DNA of 64,000 nt from Perkinsus olseni. Its lineage: Eukaryota > Perkinsozoa > Perkinsida > Perkinsidae. Below, in pieces: positions 46,101-57,429 of this stretch. How positions within the stretch are numbered: position 1 is the first letter of the stretch; every line of letters begins with the position of its first letter. The stretch lies in assembly GCA_013115135.1 (NCBI GenBank), contig JABANP010000133.1, forward strand, positions 55,580 to 119,579. Direction: 5' to 3'. Under the pieces are notes generated by a model. It worked only from the letters and a program-made list of their open reading frames with translations. It made no database searches and was not told the origin of the DNA. The translations under genes and the position numbers were made by a program.

Positions 46101-49062
46101 CCACAAGTGGTCCCTGCAGCTCTGCGGCCTCTGGGAGTTTGTCCAGGTTGCCGACCCTCGTGACGAGCAGGCCGCGATCCTGGTGCCGCGTGAGGGTTTG
46201 GGCCTTCTGAGCTCGAACTCATTAGACGATGTTGAAACTGAGATGGATCCGCTCTCGGAACACAGCTCAGAAGCCGATGACCATTCTGAATCTATAGGAA
46301 ATACTGCCCTGGTCAGAGGCCATACGGTCTATCAGAGCATCAGTTCATCTAGTGCCAGCGACTCTGACTACGCGAGCGCTGTGTCGACGACGATAGCCTC
46401 CTTCGTCGACGTTTACGGTATGCCCTTAATCTCAGTTGGGTATGCTGAACTCTCTCGCTATGCTACATCACGTTACATGTGCAACGAGGATGTACAGGGC
46501 CGCTGTGTCCCTGCTTGGTCACAAGACCTTGCCAGTGTCAGCAGGCTCCTCGATGGATACCGCAGAATGCGGTGGCTCTCCCAGAGAGTATATGCCAACA
46601 AGGAGACCCTGAGGTTCCCTCATACTGAGGACGGTCACTCAACAGGGAGTGCTCCCACGAGCGGTGGTCGCACCGACTGGTTGGGTAGAATTTACTATTA
46701 CTTGGATCCCTTTGCCGCGCACAAGGTTGGCCACGACTATTACATCACTCTTTTCCTGTTGGCTCTGTTCCTTTGGATTTGGTGTATCCTCACCTATCAT
46801 CAGATGTCTGGAGACAGCGGCGAGGACGTCCTCGGGGCTCTCAAGTCGAATAAATTCTCAGCATCCCTAGCTGTGCTAATGATAAGTCACCTGGTGTTGA
46901 TCGTGTTGGATCGGGCTTACTACCGTGCCAGTTGTATGAACGACACGGGCACCATTGATGTCGATCTGTCACAGGCAGACACTCCGTTCACAGCGGATGA
47001 CGCCGCGAGTGGAACGGCGACCATCGAATCTTGTCGAATGTCCGTGAGAAGGAAAACGACAAGGGTTGCCATGGGGTGGTTCATCTTCCGTGTCATATTG
47101 CTTTTGGCTATAGTGCTTGCTCTGCACATAACCATCCTGGTCAATCTGGTCCCCCACGGCGACGCCTCTGCGTTCACCCCAGTCATTCAGAACTGGGCCA
47201 TGTCCATCTATTACATGGTCTTCGTACTGTACTTGGTGGTTTCGCTTAAGCAGCTGAGGGATGGTGTTCCTCGTGTATGGCGTGACTCACTGCGGCCGGC
47301 CAAGTCGTGGAATGCAGTGCGTAACACCTTTGCTGGATACGCCTTTTCTGCCTACAAGGTAATTCCCTTCCTCCAGGAGGTCCGTACAACTGTCGACTGG
47401 GCAGTCACTCCGACGTCACTGGACCTGTCGCAGTATTTTCTCCTAGAAGATGCCCATAACAACTTCTGGGATGTCTCACAGGAGATGGACGACCGTCGTG
47501 AGAACTGGCCAGCCGAGCGCAAGAAGTTCTGGTGGGAGAAGTGCATGTCCGGCTGCTGCCTCACAGTGATCCTGGTCATCATCATCGTCCTGCCCATTCT
47601 GATATTCTCAACTTTCTCGCCCTTCTCGAAGAACGCCTATGTCACCGAGGCGTCTATGAAAGTATCTTTGAATATCCAGTCTTGTGGCAGCGACTGTGAG
47701 TCGCCCTACTACATCTTCCAAGACCTCTACTCGTCGCCGATCCTCCACTCAGTGCAGGTCACCGGCTCTGCCGCTACAAAGTTCCTTCAGACGCAGCCCG
47801 GTGTTAGTACTGACGCGGCTGTACAGAACCTCACATTTCCGCTCGGCAGTTCGACGGTCATTCAAGCTAGTCCCAATAGAATCCGCTCTATCACCGATCT
47901 GATTGGGGCTGATGTTTTGGATGAGAACTTGAGACTCGAGCTCAAGCTGGCAGTGTCATGGTCTCGTTCTAATAGTGTTGGCTATACCTCCTCTGGGGAC
48001 TACGATATGAGCCTGTGCGGATGTGATGCTAGTGTGGTACGGACTACCGGTGACCTGTGCAAGGACTGCTCCCTGGGTGCGTATCCACTCCAGTTTGACG
48101 ACTTCCGAAAGAGTGTCAGTACTCTGATCCAGAACCCCTCGGCAAGTGTGCTGTTCCCTAACTTTGGGCCCAGTGTCATCCATATCGCAACTACTAACAA
48201 GGCCAGCTGGAACGACTACGTCAAAGACCCAACTATGTGGTACTCGCTCGTCTCCTCCATCACGGGTTCACAAGGGAGTCAGTTCGCTCTCATGGGCAGT
48301 TCTGAAGAAGATTCCTGTCCCGGTCAGGGTGGGGTGGTGTGCTCCAATGGTGTCTCCACTGGAGTCAATGGTGTCAGCTTCACTGTGATGCTAGACAAGG
48401 TCTTTGGCGGTAACGAGGTTGGCGGCTTCTTATCTCTTGGAATCTTGGGCTTCTACGTGACTATCATCTATGCCATCGGTCAGTTCATCCGTGTTATGTT
48501 TCAAGACGCCTCGCAAAAAGTCATCTATTCGGAAATCCCCAACCCGCAAGAGCTGCTCGATCTCATCAGTGGTGTCGCGATCGCGCAAGTTTACGGCGAC
48601 ATGCGCCGAGAGTTTGTTATGTACAACTGCCTGGTGAAGATACTGCGATCGCCAGAGACTCTCATTGCCATTGGTGGAGCCGATCTGACAGGATATGGTG
48701 CCTACAGGAATGATCAACCACCCTATCCTGATCTACTTGGCCCTCTGGACAATCGTCCTCCACCCGTACACCCTTCACAGTCGGAAGGCGCACCTGCTAG
48801 CCGAGGATCCGGCGATGGCACAGAGACTCCCGAACATGCAGTGGAGAGCAGTCCTACCAGCGCAGTGGGGCTTGAAGGGTCTAGCGTAGGCCCACAGGAG
48901 CATAGAGTGCCCACTGGCGTGGTTAGTGAAGGCAGAGGAGAGCGATCGTCCGCAGAGTCTGTCCTCGCCATCAATCCAACCAGCGGTTCGGTTACGGAGG
49001 TGTCTGCTCCCACGTGTGCTAGTGGTACCACCCAGCAGCCTGCCGACCGGCCAATGGAATAG
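40152..49062 (+). CDS. Piezo-type mechanosensitive ion channel
   Basis: One continuous frame runs to TAG at 49060-49062 and holds most of the protein (about 2,480 aa from about 41.6 kb). It has dozens of hydrophobic helices in groups. The C-terminal part is diagnostic: a helix VILVIIIVLPILIFSTFSPF, then an extracellular domain (AYVTEASMKVSLNIQS...), a last helix LGILGFYVTIIYAIGQFIR, and a cytosolic end IPNPQELLDLISGVAIAQ...LVKILRSPETL, as in the Piezo C-terminal (R-Ras binding) region (ELPNVDRLL...YRSPE). Piezo forms trimeric cation channels gated by membrane tension. Amphipathic and acidic linkers (for example around 46.2 kb) sit between helix groups. Upstream exons from 40152 (MLPLRSPIPPLLGLAVFAMV) encode further helices, but their joins are uncertain. 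The tail after 48.7 kb is disordered and Pro/Ser-rich. Confidence 0.9.
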
Positions 49063-49859
49063 CTACCCACTCTTTACGATTGGTTGATCCACGCGGTTAC
49101 GTGCCACTGTGATTGATTTTGGCTGTTTTAGAGGTCTCCTCTGTCCCGAGGAGATCAAGTTATCTGAGATGCTATCCTTCTAACATTTGTAAGATTGCCC
49201 CTCTGCCTTGATTCAAGGCCCTTGAATTACACTGCTTGGTTGCTTTTGAAGTGCGACAGTTTGTGATTCCGCTACAATTCAACGTTTGATATAAGTATAC
49301 TTGTTTAGTTGGCCTACCTCGGCCAGGTCAATACACTACAGACTCTACAGTGGCTAGCTCTGGGCCGGGCAGAGACCAATGAAGTTCGATCATCAAGGGA
49401 TCTGGCAGCTCGGGAACAATCCACTCTATAGACAAAACCCACTGGCCGCGCTCTGCCCAGCTGCCAAGTGGGCAGACCACTGAGTGCTGCGGTTGCCTGT
49501 GGGCTACAGGCTGTAGCATAGCTGCTGCCCCTGCAAGATCTCTTTGGTAACTGTTGAGGATAATTTGGCAATTTTAGAATTTATCGCCGCGCGAATAGCG
49601 TGATCATGCGCCGTGATCTCCTGGCCAACTTTGTAACACGACAGCAGAGATTCACTGAGACTTGTGTAACATCACAAGTAGGAACTGTAAATTGATACAC
49701 GACATAAGGAACGATCACCACCTCAACGGCTGAAGCACAACGTGACTCCGCTGTCACCGAATAAAGTATGAAATCTACTAACAATGAACTTCCGCATAAA
49801 GGACATCCTGTGGCCAGCAACTGACCGGCACTTAATAATGACTCAAGTATTCACTAACT
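49063..49859. other. Convergent intergenic region
   Basis: This holds the 3' ends of the Piezo gene (+) and the glycosyltransferase gene (-). Two imperfect inverted segments occur (GGGCAGAGACCA near 49367 and CTGGCCGCGCTCTGCCC near 49440), and no gene is supported. Confidence 0.45.
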
Positions 49860-52810
49860 CTACTGTTGCGCACGAGTATCCTGCTCGTCGTTTTCCCACA
49901 CGGTAAACCAATCAACATCAGGATGTGGTGGGGTTGGTGGGATATCATGAATTTTGCGCTCGCGGACACCAATCTTAACATTCTTTCTTTGGTGGCTGTA
50001 AACCAACAAGTTCTGGCACAAAGCGCATATTCTGAATAACAGCGACTGGAGCCGGTACCAAGGGAACAGAATAAAGTCAATCACGCCTGACCTGAGATCG
50101 TGTCGATCACGCAGAACGAAGACCTCAAAGATGAACACTTGCACGTAAAGTAGAGCAGTAAAGACAAGAGTCATTAGAATGAGACCGAGCCAGTCACGGA
50201 ATAGCAAGCCACAGAGCAAGAAAGCACGCAACCAGTCCAATAAAATGCAGAGTAGTTCCTGGAGGAAGTACGGTTTCAAAACCAAAGAGGCCCCATGGCA
50301 GAACGATCGGGGGTTGATAACCTCCCAGAGATACGTGAACGTCTTCTTGTGTGAAGTAAGATCCCAAGACTTCACTCTTTGACGGAAGAGTACGGGCCAA
50401 GTATCAGGAGCATAAGTGGGAACGATCGTCTGTGCACAGGAGATAATCGTAGACTCATCACGCTTCCTCAAGAGCGTCAAACCCATATACATATCCTCAC
50501 CGTTGAATACTGTATCATGTTCGTAGAGCACCTCATCAAGGGCCTCACGGTCCCACAGCGACACTGCACCGTGACACGACAAAGATCGAGCCATCTTCGC
50601 TTGGAACAGCTTGTGAACTGCGGCCATTTTGTACTCGACATCCTGCATCTTCACAAGCATACCAGGCTTGCCGTCAGGAGTAGTGGCTGTGATGGGAAAG
50701 TGGACCGCCTTTATGTTGGGATTGGCTCGAAGCTGTTCGTGGGGTATGTAGAGATCCGCTGGTAGTGGTACATCATCATCAATCATAACCGAATACTTGA
50801 AGTCGGGTATTCTGCCGTTCTGGGCGAGGTACGGTATCCAGTACTTGTTAACCCAATAGAAGGCGAAAGTCTTGTTACCTTCCGGGATATAAACATAGTT
50901 GATATCAGGATGCACCTGCTGAGTTGCCCACTCAGTCTCATCTTCAGGGTGTGAGGTGCCACCGTTATCACAGACGAAGATATGACTAGGAGGGAAGACC
51001 ATGAGAGCAGCCCGCAAAGTACCGGTGAAAGTCTCGTAACGCTCTTCAGTCATCGCAGAGAGATGGCATGCAATCATCAAGCAGCAGTCATAGGCCAAGG
51101 TCTGCTTCATCACAGTCTCCTCAGACTCGGACTCAGAGCTGGAAGCGCCGTCGGAGAGGAAGTCGTCGCTGAGGGGAGAGGGAATACCGTCTTCACCAAT
51201 GTAAAGCATTTGAGGCTTCACATCGCCGTCCGAGGTCCGATCCGAACCATCGCGGCCCTCATGCTGCTTCTTCTTGGCTACCACATCTTGCACGTGTCGT
51301 GTATAGACGGGAGCACGAGGCCACTTGACAAAGACACAGGCGATGAGGAAGAGGAAGGTGTCCAGGAGAACATCAATGAAGATGAGCACGTCGAGCCATG
51401 AATGAGCATTCCAGATGGAAACCTCACCATAAAGATCATCGGCAACAGACCTGTTACTGGCTAGGATGTTCTGAGGTGAATAGTAGAGGACAATGTAAAG
51501 GGTGGCGACGAGTAGGAGGAGGAAGAATATGTTGAGACCAGCCACATAGAAGAGCTGGCGGATCCTATGTCTCCGCTTTGCTGCAGCCTTGCAGGCCTTC
51601 CACTGACTAAGTCGTCGCTTCCAAGTCTCGGACTCAAACCTCATCGCGGGGTCTCTAGACATGTAGTTATTCATGTCACCCTCGGACATACCCTCATACT
51701 CCTCCTCATCCATAGCTGGCACCACACACACTGATGAGCCGCTGGCCGAATCCTCTGGGCTAGCAACTGCATTGTTGTACTCGTCCTTCCAGTGACCCTC
51801 CACTTGTTGACGAAGGTACATCCTCTTCTGAGGCAGCTCCCTAGCCATCCTGGCCATGCCCTCGGCCTTCTCCTTGCGCAGGTTGAGGTCGACATACCAC
51901 AACACCCACTCCGCAAAGAACCATATAACGGCTATGAGCATTCCAGCAAGAATGATGCCTCTCATACCGAGTATGTTGGAGGGCGTCACGTCGTACTTGC
52001 TAGAGCAGTAGGACAAGGTGTGGACCTGAGCAACAGCCTTCACTGCAAAACAGCAGCGTACCATCTCCCATTATTACATCTTTGCAGAAGAGCGTCTCCC
52101 AAGGAGAGTTAGGCGACAACTTGACTTGGCATTTCGGTATACCGGGCCTCATCACGTCGTTGCCAATCTCGGGTAACACGGCCGGATCTGGGCACTCCCC
52201 TAGGTAGTACTTTTCGGAGTCGTCCACTCTACGGCAAGCTTGATGGCACTCATACTGAGGGAAGCACTCATAGTTCTGCTCCCCGTTCTGAGGCATCCTG
52301 CAGTTGTTGAGCGACTGGTCTATGGGAGTGTTGTTAGGAAGAGGGTAGATACTGGAGTTGTACATGACCATCTCGTTCCAGCCGTTCTCAATAATCTCCA
52401 ACTTGCACGTTGGACCGGATGGTGCCGTGGCGTGGTTGATAGAGAAAGATTCCGAGAAGGCTGGGCAGTTGGCTAGAGGAACTTCGTAACCTGAGAAGAA
52501 ACGACCACCATCGGAGCCATTAAGGGGGATGAGCAACCGCGGTACCTTTCTCGTTGGGTTGGTACGCCCAGGAAAGATTCAGTGTGAAGAGAGAACACGC
52601 TGAGAATATGCAAAGAGCAAGAGAAAAGACCTGAGGAGGCACGCCTGCGATTTTGGTAAGGTGCTGGCTTTTTGGGCTCACCAGAACCGCCCATCGCTCG
52701 AAGATTGGAAATATCGGTGGGGCTTTGACTTTAGGGACGACTAAAGCTGGCCGGGTATCCTCCACATCTGTTGCTGGTGAGGGCGAGGACGTTGAAGAAG
52801 AGGAGGACAT
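49860..52810 (-). CDS. Membrane family 2 glycosyltransferase with Cys-rich ectodomain
   Basis: Three minus-strand exons: 52546-52810, 52078-52490 and 49860-52025, 947 aa. The N-terminus MSSSSSTSSPSPATD precedes a first helix (VFSLALCIFSACSLFTL). About 140 residues with many Cys follow (LANCPAF, CKLEIIE, NNCRMPQ, YECFPQYECHQAC), then a second helix (IILAGMLIAVIWFFAEWVLW) and further helices. The catalytic region has DDDVPLP (metal-binding Asp, 50765-50790), NGEDMYMG (base region, about 50490) and RQRVKSWD (about 50380), in the order D..DxD..ED..QxxRW of processive GT2 enzymes such as chitin and hyaluronan synthases. Several C-terminal helices would form the export path. The product is unknown. 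The start ATG at 52810 was chosen because upstream sequence lacks coding character; an in-frame ATG at 52963 is the alternative. Confidence 0.85.
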
Positions 52811-53136
52811 TATTATTGTACAACTGAGGGCGGCTAGGGCTGTCCAGTGGCTAAGAGCGCACACGTAGGGACGGAGGCTCCGAGAATGGTAGGATCCAGC
52901 CAAGTCTAGCAGGAAGGGAGGTAGAGTAGTGATATGAGAGCTAGCATAGTTATGCCTTAACAAGGCCTCTTGTTTCGAGAAGTGTGGGACGGCGGAGCGA
53001 AGCGTGTCACGACTACGAAATTTCGCCGGCCACTATTTGTCTATTTTTCGGGTTGGTCGAAGGTATCTCGCGCGCCCAAATCTGCGCAGGTTCGAACAAT
53101 CCGTGAATCATATCTTTCTGAGCCCTCGCATGCTTC

Positions 53137-54998
53137 ATGACAAGTCGGAAGGTCTTCGATCGTCTATATGCGGGAGCAGCCGTAAGTGGGGGCTCTGGGA
53201 GAATCTAGGTTGAAGCGGGGACCATTCAGGAACATCGAGAACGAAGGAGAGTCGAACATGAGAAGTACCTTGCGGAGCGGTCACGGGCCGAGGAAGAGAG
53301 TATGCGGCAGTCGAAGCAGGGGGCTGGCAAGATGGAAAGGAAACAGAGTGACAAGCTATTCGAACGGCTCTATAACGGGTAGGGTATCTTAAGGTTGACT
53401 TGTGCGAATGACGGCATCGAAAGATACGCCTCGCGGCAAAGGCACATAGATGAGCAGCGAGAAGAACAGGCCAGGGAATTCATCGAAATGGCGCAGCTCG
53501 GAGGCAGTGGAAGGAGGCCCGATATTGAACATATCAATCGCCTTTACGAGTAAGCCACCATCATCGTGCTGCCTTGACGCGTCTGCTGCTGCAGAGATTA
53601 CAGAGGAAGGCAGCGGGCCAGGCGAGAGGCGTTCATGGCTCGGCAGAGGGAGATTGACAGAATGGCACGAGGGTGACCATCAACCGTGCTCTCTAGGTGT
53701 TGCACTACTCCCCTCATCATTTTAGGAATTCTCCCAGGCCGAGGTATTCCACACCTACCGTATGGGAGAAGCTGTAATGAATGATAGAGGTCAATTGGGG
53801 AGCGTCAAGGCGGGCTCAGGTACCGGGAACAGGAGAAGCTCTCAGAACGTCGTAGGCTGCGGGTCAAGGCTGCGGAAGAGGAGGACCGACGGATGGTATA
53901 TCGGACCATTGTGACGGTGCCGAAGGGCATGCGGCTGTCAACACCGCGATGTTTTAAATTAACTAAGGGAGATGAGCATTGCCCTGATACCGCGGCTGAC
54001 GATGCCCATCATGAAGAGAACGATCGGAGCCCGTTAGGGGAGGCAGAGGTGCAAGCACGAGTAGCTAGCCTGTACAAGGATGCTCTTGATCGGAGGGAGC
54101 GACAGAAAGATAGAATGGAAAGGTACCGGCGTCCGGCAGGGATGTGACGGCTGGATACGGGTAGTGGTGTCAGAAAACAGCTGTTGGAGCTAGCAGCGGA
54201 CATCCGAGCCACTTGCGGAGGAGTCAATGGGAAGCCACTGGCTCTGCAGGAGGGGGCGGAAGCTGCTCACGAACGACTGTAGGAATTCTGGGACGCGAGA
54301 TTTAGGCGTGCCCAACTTCTCCTCCATATGATCGGCTCATGCTCCATCTTCCCGGCGTGTTTAGGTATCATCCGCGCTTCGCTCCGCCATCTCGAGTATC
54401 CAAGACTTTAGCCAGGGACGAGTGTTGGGAGCAATTCAACACCAAGGCGTGCTCTGTTCATGCAGGACGCCAGCTCTCATCGAAGGACCTTGCGAAGACG
54501 TTCAATAGACTGTAAGGCAATCTGCAGTTGCCCCGCCCCCCTTGCTGACAGCCTGCGCAGTTACAGCGACTCGGTCGCCCGGGCCAAACGTCAAGAGGAG
54601 CGGCGTTTAGCGGAGGACATCAAGACTCGCGAGCTGCAGGAGGAGGCAACTCGGCGGCCTAATTCAAAACGACGACGACCAGCAGCAAGGAAGCGCAACG
54701 GGAATGACCGCAGCTTTGCGCGGCCGACAGCTCGGCCTGGGCGAGTGTAAGGCCTTCTATACGCGACAAGCGTCACGCGGTTCTAAGATACTCGACCCTT
54801 GCAGCCACAGCTGGTATGAAGTACGCCACTACGCCAGCCAGTAGCAGGATGACTGCTGATTCAGAGGTAGTACTGCGGCGACGCCGGTGTCCATCCAACA
54901 CTCAATGTCAGAGTGTCCGGCGAGGATCGGCACTTTGGTTGTACGAGGAGGGGCCTAGTGCATTCGAAGCGCTTCTGCGCCAACTTGACACAGATTAG
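53137..54998 (+). CDS. Coiled-coil protein with repeated RLYxDA motifs, gene 1
   Basis: Starts MTSRKVFDRLYAGAA at 53137, then exons rich in Arg, Glu, Gln and Ala. The motif [FI]xRLYxx recurs: FDRLYAGAA, FERLYNGYASRQ, INRLYEDYRGRQRARRE, ASLYKDALDRRERQKDRM and FNRLYSDSVARAKRQEERR, several times split by an intron just before or after the Tyr. Between motifs are long charged helices (QEHRERRRVEHEKYLAERS). The last exon (about 54816-54998) ends ALWLYEEGPSAFEALLRQ. Such RLYxDA/charged-helix repeats are common in protist cytoskeletal or flagellar proteins, but that is a general impression, not a family assignment. Divergently oriented to the glycosyltransferase gene, 327 bp away. The C-terminal joins after 54.2 kb are less certain. 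Confidence 0.6.
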
Positions 54999-55091
54999 CA
55001 TGGATCATACCCGAGGTTGTTCCAATGTCGCTTCTGTTGCGTTTGTTAATCCCACTGTTCTGCGTAGCGGACTTGTTTGTGTTTGTGGTTC

Positions 55092-56728
55092 ATGACTAGA
55101 CCTCGGCGTATCGGTATAGTTGGGTACGGCCATTTGGGAGAGTAACGACAGACAGCTATCCAGCAGCCATGGGCGGAGTGCAGGTTCTTGGTTGACGAGA
55201 TCAGTCGGAGCTCAGAACTGGAATTGGCCTTTGTGTGGAACAGATCATACGAGAAGGTATGGTCTCCTCCGTCGACGATGACTACATATAGTGACTCTAA
55301 AATGGTCGAGGGACTGGAAGGGATGGCGCGGTTCGTAATCACAGGTCGAAGCTGCTGTACGTGACGGGCGAGTCCCGGCCGAGTGCGCGCTGAGAGACCT
55401 CGGAGACTTTGCGGACAAAAAGCCGGACTTGATTGCGGAAGTAGGACACTAGTAGCAGATGCCCTTGTTGTTTCATCGCCACGCTAACGGTGATTTAGGT
55501 TTGCCACCCAGACGTCGCAAGAGAGTGGTGCTGCACCTTTCTCTCATCTGCGGATGTGTAACCAGTGCTCCAGCGTGCCTTGGCTCCCCAATAGAATTGA
55601 CGTCAGGTATATCGGATCACCCACCGCTTTCGCAGACAAGGTTTTCGAGCAGGCAGTACGCACTACCACGGTCGAGAAGGGTAGTATTATTTCAAGGGCG
55701 GGGACCTAATAGCTCTAGTGTGCTGACTGCAATGTGGCAGCCCTTCTCTGTGTCAAGGTCGCTCGGTCTACATCTCAGTGGGGGCCCTCTGGGGTGCGGA
55801 GGATATACGTAGAATGGATGCCCAAGGTATGACACCAGCCATGGAGGTGCCGGGAGCTCACCGTCTTCTTGGATGCTCGGCGATACCTCGATGTAAGGTA
55901 AGCTGAGGGGGCTCACGGTGACGATGAAAAAACACCCGGAGAGCCTAAAGCTGACTGGATCGTTGATGAATAAGATGGCGTCGCTGATGGATGGACGTCA
56001 AAGTGAGGATCAACTCTCTTTCGGCGCCTGCTGATACTGAAGTTTGAATCGCTGTAACCTGAAAACCCGCTACTCAGATCCAAGCGAGGACGTAGTAATT
56101 TACGAGGGCGACGTTCGGTCGTTGTGCCCGCTAGCACCCAACAACGTGAATACCATGGCATGCGCCGCGGTAGGTGATGGCTGACGCAGTGGAATTGCGA
56201 GCGATACCTTGTGAACCGGATGAATAAGTGCGGCCTGCGAGGATCGAACTCGCGACCTTAGGATTATGAGACCTACGCGCTACCTACTGCGCCAAAGCCG
56301 CTTAGTAATTTCGATCACTCGGCCCCTTGAACCGAGTGAAAAAGTGCGGTCGAAAGGTCCAGAGAACTTTTCTGACACTTCAGATCGCTGCTCCGTCCCT
56401 CGGATTTTCTCGAGTGCGGGCTCGACTGGTGGCTAACTCATCGTTGATTGATCGCCATATTGTTGCCATCGATGTCGACGGCCCTTTCGATAATGAGTTG
56501 GGCTGCGCTTTCAAGGTGGGTGCCGAGTCGCAGCTATTCGCTCAGAAGCCAGTGGCCAGCGAGCTGGACTCCGGGCAGGTCTTAGCAGCAAATCCAAGGC
56601 TTCAGGTTCACACCGAGCGGGTCAACCCGGCTGCCGTTGGGGCCGTGACAGGGAAGCAGACATATAACGCTTTTCTTACTTCACTACTAAATGCTAGAGG
56701 GAAGGAACCGGGTGTACATCTCAGTTGA
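55092..56728 (+). CDS. ASPDH: Aspartate dehydrogenase domain protein
   Basis: The first exon begins MTRPRRIGIVGYGHLG, a Rossmann NAD(P)-binding glycine motif. Then come LVDEISRSSELELAFVWNR, IGSPTAFADKVFEQAV, VGALWGAEDIRRMDAQ, KLRGLTVTMKKHPESLKL, YEGDVRSLCPLAPNNVNTMA, AAPSLGFSRVRARLVANSS, a beta-rich stretch, and HTERVNPAAVGAVTGKQTYN with the ending KEPGVHLS. This order matches animal ASPDH closely (GALWGAEDIRR, LCPFAP..NTMA, AAPSLGF, NPAEPGAVTGS). The enzyme family oxidises or reductively aminates between aspartate and oxaloacetate via iminoaspartate. The intron 56170-56383 is 214 nt, long for this genome, and contains a tRNA-Met on the opposite strand. Exon joins between 55.3 and 55.6 kb were not resolved. 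Confidence 0.82.
56229..56301 (-). tRNA. tRNA-Met (CAU), antisense in an ASPDH intron
   Basis: On the minus strand the sequence starts GCGGCTTTGGCGCAGTAGG, has anticodon loop CTCATAA (CAU), and GGTCGCGAGTTCGATCC as the T arm, ending GCAGGCCGC. Acceptor arms pair (GCGGCYT with AGGCCGC). A-box and B-box sequences are intact. It is an elongator-type Met tRNA. It lies wholly inside the intron 56170-56383. Confidence 0.92.
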
Positions 56729-57028
56729 CTCACCCAAGACGAAGTCTGCGAATATGAATTATCCAAAACAAGTTTCATGGATAGAATATTTTCTGAGTTC
56801 CTTGGAGCCTGAACGAATGCATGTAAGGAACCAGGAATTGTTCGGATGAGTCGCCAGGTCACACACTCTCGGGAGGCTAGAGAGGCTGCTCCATACGTAT
56901 CACTGTGAAAAGAGAAAAGTCCTTCGCAACGTGGAGTTGGCTGATAGATTCTTCTAGGCGATCTCCGCCACGACTCGTGACCCACGAGCACAGATTGCGC
57001 AAGAATCTCGGGGAAGATCTATACAGAT

Positions 57029-57100
57029 ACTGGAACCGAGAGTCGAACTCGGGACCTATCGCGTGTGAGGCGATCGTCATAACCAACTAGACCATTCCAG
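57029..57100 (-). tRNA. tRNA-Val (CAC)
   Basis: The minus strand reads CTGGAATGGTCTAGTTGGTT, an anticodon loop CTCACAC (CAC), the B box GGTCCCGAGTTCGACTC and a 3' end GTTCCAG that pairs with CTGGAAT. No intron is present. It lies between the ASPDH gene and the second coiled-coil gene. Confidence 0.92.
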
Positions 57101-57429
57101 CTGTGATATTTGTGGACACGATCGACCCACTCCTGGTGCCTTCGATCTTCTCAAGAGTACGGTATGTACTCAATGTGTGAACTCTGCCACAACCTCGGTA
57201 CGGGGTTGACAATCATGGCATAGTTTCTTCATTACTGAGGGGAGCGCGAGGCAATACATCATCCAATAAGAAATACACCGCGCAGAAAAATATTCCGAAA
57301 AAGTGCTGTAAGGAAATGGCGCGCTTCCACAGATAGACGATCGAAGAAGACCATACCTACCCGGTCTCTTATTTCCGGTATCATATCGCAGCAGCAGATC
57401 AGCTCCTTTTACAATTCACTCATTTGCCT

